Assembly (NCBI GenBank): GCA_003971905.1
Contig: RSEE01000111.1
Span: 62,001 to 126,000, forward strand
Direction: 5' to 3'
Source of the DNA: Moniliella sp. 'wahieum'
Lineage: Eukaryota; Basidiomycota; Moniliellomycetes; Moniliellales; Moniliellaceae
DNA length: 64,000 bases
Of the stretch, positions 63,201-64,000 are shown one piece after another (the stretch's first letter is position 1; each line of letters begins with the position of its first letter). Under the pieces are notes generated by a model. The model was given only the letters and a program-made list of their open reading frames with translations, ran no database searches and was not told where the DNA came from. Both the position numbers and the translations under genes were made by a program.

Positions 63201-64000
63201 TTCTCAACGCTCAGCGCGCTCAGCCCCGCTCAGCCTGAGCGCTCTCATCGACAGGACCACACTTGAGTCGGTGTTGCATATGTAGCTCATCGAGAGTAGA
63301 AGCAGAGGCAAGCAATAGTCAGGCCGACCTTCATTCCGAGAGCCTCTTACTTCTCGATCACGTCTCAATGACAGCCACGCGCCACGAGCGCGTCAGCACG
63401 ACCGGAACCCTTGGGGTGCCTATACCTACATCCACCGGCCACATTAGGCCGTAAGGATGACTCCGACGACTCGGCCGGATTGAAGCTTGAAGAGATGGTG
63501 AGATGGTATCATTCACAACTCAGACTGAGTTCAGTATACTGAGTCGGTAAGGCCTAAGGAACAATGGCGCTTATGCATGTTATGCGCTTATGCGCTTACA
63601 CCCGGTCAGCCAAGGGCTATGTATACCCGAAAAGTGCTCTAGGCGATACGGCTCTCCTCGGCGCTGCGTACGATCCAAGCGGCTCGAAGCGACGCAGGTG
63701 GCAGCACGGCGCCCTCGGGCCCAGCTGGTCCGTCCCAACGTGCTTGGCGCGTAGCGTGTGCCAGCCGATCGCCACGCCCGCTCGAGTCGGCCAAGTTGAT
63801 GCCTGGGATGGCCTGAGGCTCAGGGCCAAACGTCTGATGTCTGATTGGTCAACGGGCCAGCGTGGGGCGTGGGGGCCAATCATTAAATTCATCACGCGCG
63901 CGTCGGCGCGCCACCATGCACCATGCCACCTCGCGGACGCAAGACGGGGCTGCTGCGCTGGCCACGGTCGAGGTTCGACAGTGGTGCGTCACGTGTCACG
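57300..64000. repeat. gene-free, AT-richer region with interspersed palindromic short repeats
   Basis: No supportable gene. Repeated short motifs include GAAGCTTGAAGCTT blocks (59220-59240, 59795-59825, 60205, 60549-60565, 62658-62685, 63481), ATCTGAGATCTGAG blocks (58805, 60627-60655, 61944-61958, 62310-62340), GCTCAG/CTGAGC clusters (58200-58275, 58450-58505, 63130-63245), ATGCATC blocks (60790-60830, 60970-60995), AGTACTGA blocks (61780-61805) and GAGATCAAT tandem units (61494-61525). All are short and mostly palindromic. This suggests mutated satellite-like or heterochromatic DNA. Confidence 0.5.

Noticed and set aside
1-64000. Homeodomain (HD1/HD2, SXI-type) mating genes and tRNA genes
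   Set aside because: I looked for homeodomain WFxNxR motifs and for tRNA B-box (GGTTCGAATCC-like) sequences and saw none that could be supported; absence cannot be proven by eye.

Overview
The window is fungal DNA, most likely from a basidiomycete of the class Tremellomycetes. It is GC-rich, with short spliceosomal introns (donors GTACGT, GTAAGT, GTATGT; branch site CTAAC), and its conserved proteins are eukaryotic. The strongest pointer is a set of three lipopeptide pheromone precursor genes ending in the CAAX box CVIA. The last residues (MTGCVIA) resemble the MTLCVIA ending of Cryptococcus pheromones. The placement is inference; no database search was possible.

Left arm (1-36.3 kb) is ordinary gene space. 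From the left it holds: the 5' end of a PUS1-type tRNA pseudouridine synthase (-), a weak hypothetical gene (-), MDM31 for mitochondrial inner-membrane morphology (-), the AAA ATPase AFG2/DRG1 for 60S maturation (-), a secreted RlpA-like/expansin-like protein with a Ser/Ala tail (-), the karyopherin MTR10 (+), a gene-poor stretch with decayed repeats (16-20 kb), proteasome subunit RPN9 (-), a long coiled-coil protein (+), the snoRNP protein NOP10 (+), a ubiquitin-like protein (-), a multi-pass membrane protein (+) and an Asn/Ser/Pro-rich RanBP2 zinc-finger protein (+).

Centre (36.3-50.6 kb) is a pheromone/receptor mating-type locus. It holds one STE3-type receptor gene (-) and three nearly identical pheromone genes (+), each with a TATA-like box and an upstream ACAAAGGGA element that matches the pheromone response element bound by HMG-box regulators in other basidiomycetes. 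Between them lie a decayed Ty1/copia element and several inverted or direct copies of a repeat of about 1 kb that encodes a small double zinc-knuckle (CCHC) protein. Pheromone copies 2 and 3 sit in direct repeats of about 1 kb that flank the copia element.

Right arm (50.6-64 kb) starts with a large gene (+) with an acidic, NLS-bearing tail and a C-terminal Myb/SANT-like region, possibly a telomere- or chromatin-binding protein. From about 55.3 kb to the end I find no supportable gene. That stretch is full of short interspersed palindromic heptamers and hexamers (AAGCTTG, GATCTGA, GCTCAG types) and looks like heterochromatin, perhaps pericentromeric.

Nearly every conserved gene is interrupted by single-base frame breaks with conserved sequence on both sides, often in GC homopolymers (NOP10 is the clearest case). 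Residual sequencing indels are the simplest explanation, so gene coordinates are outer limits of joined segments, not clean reading frames.
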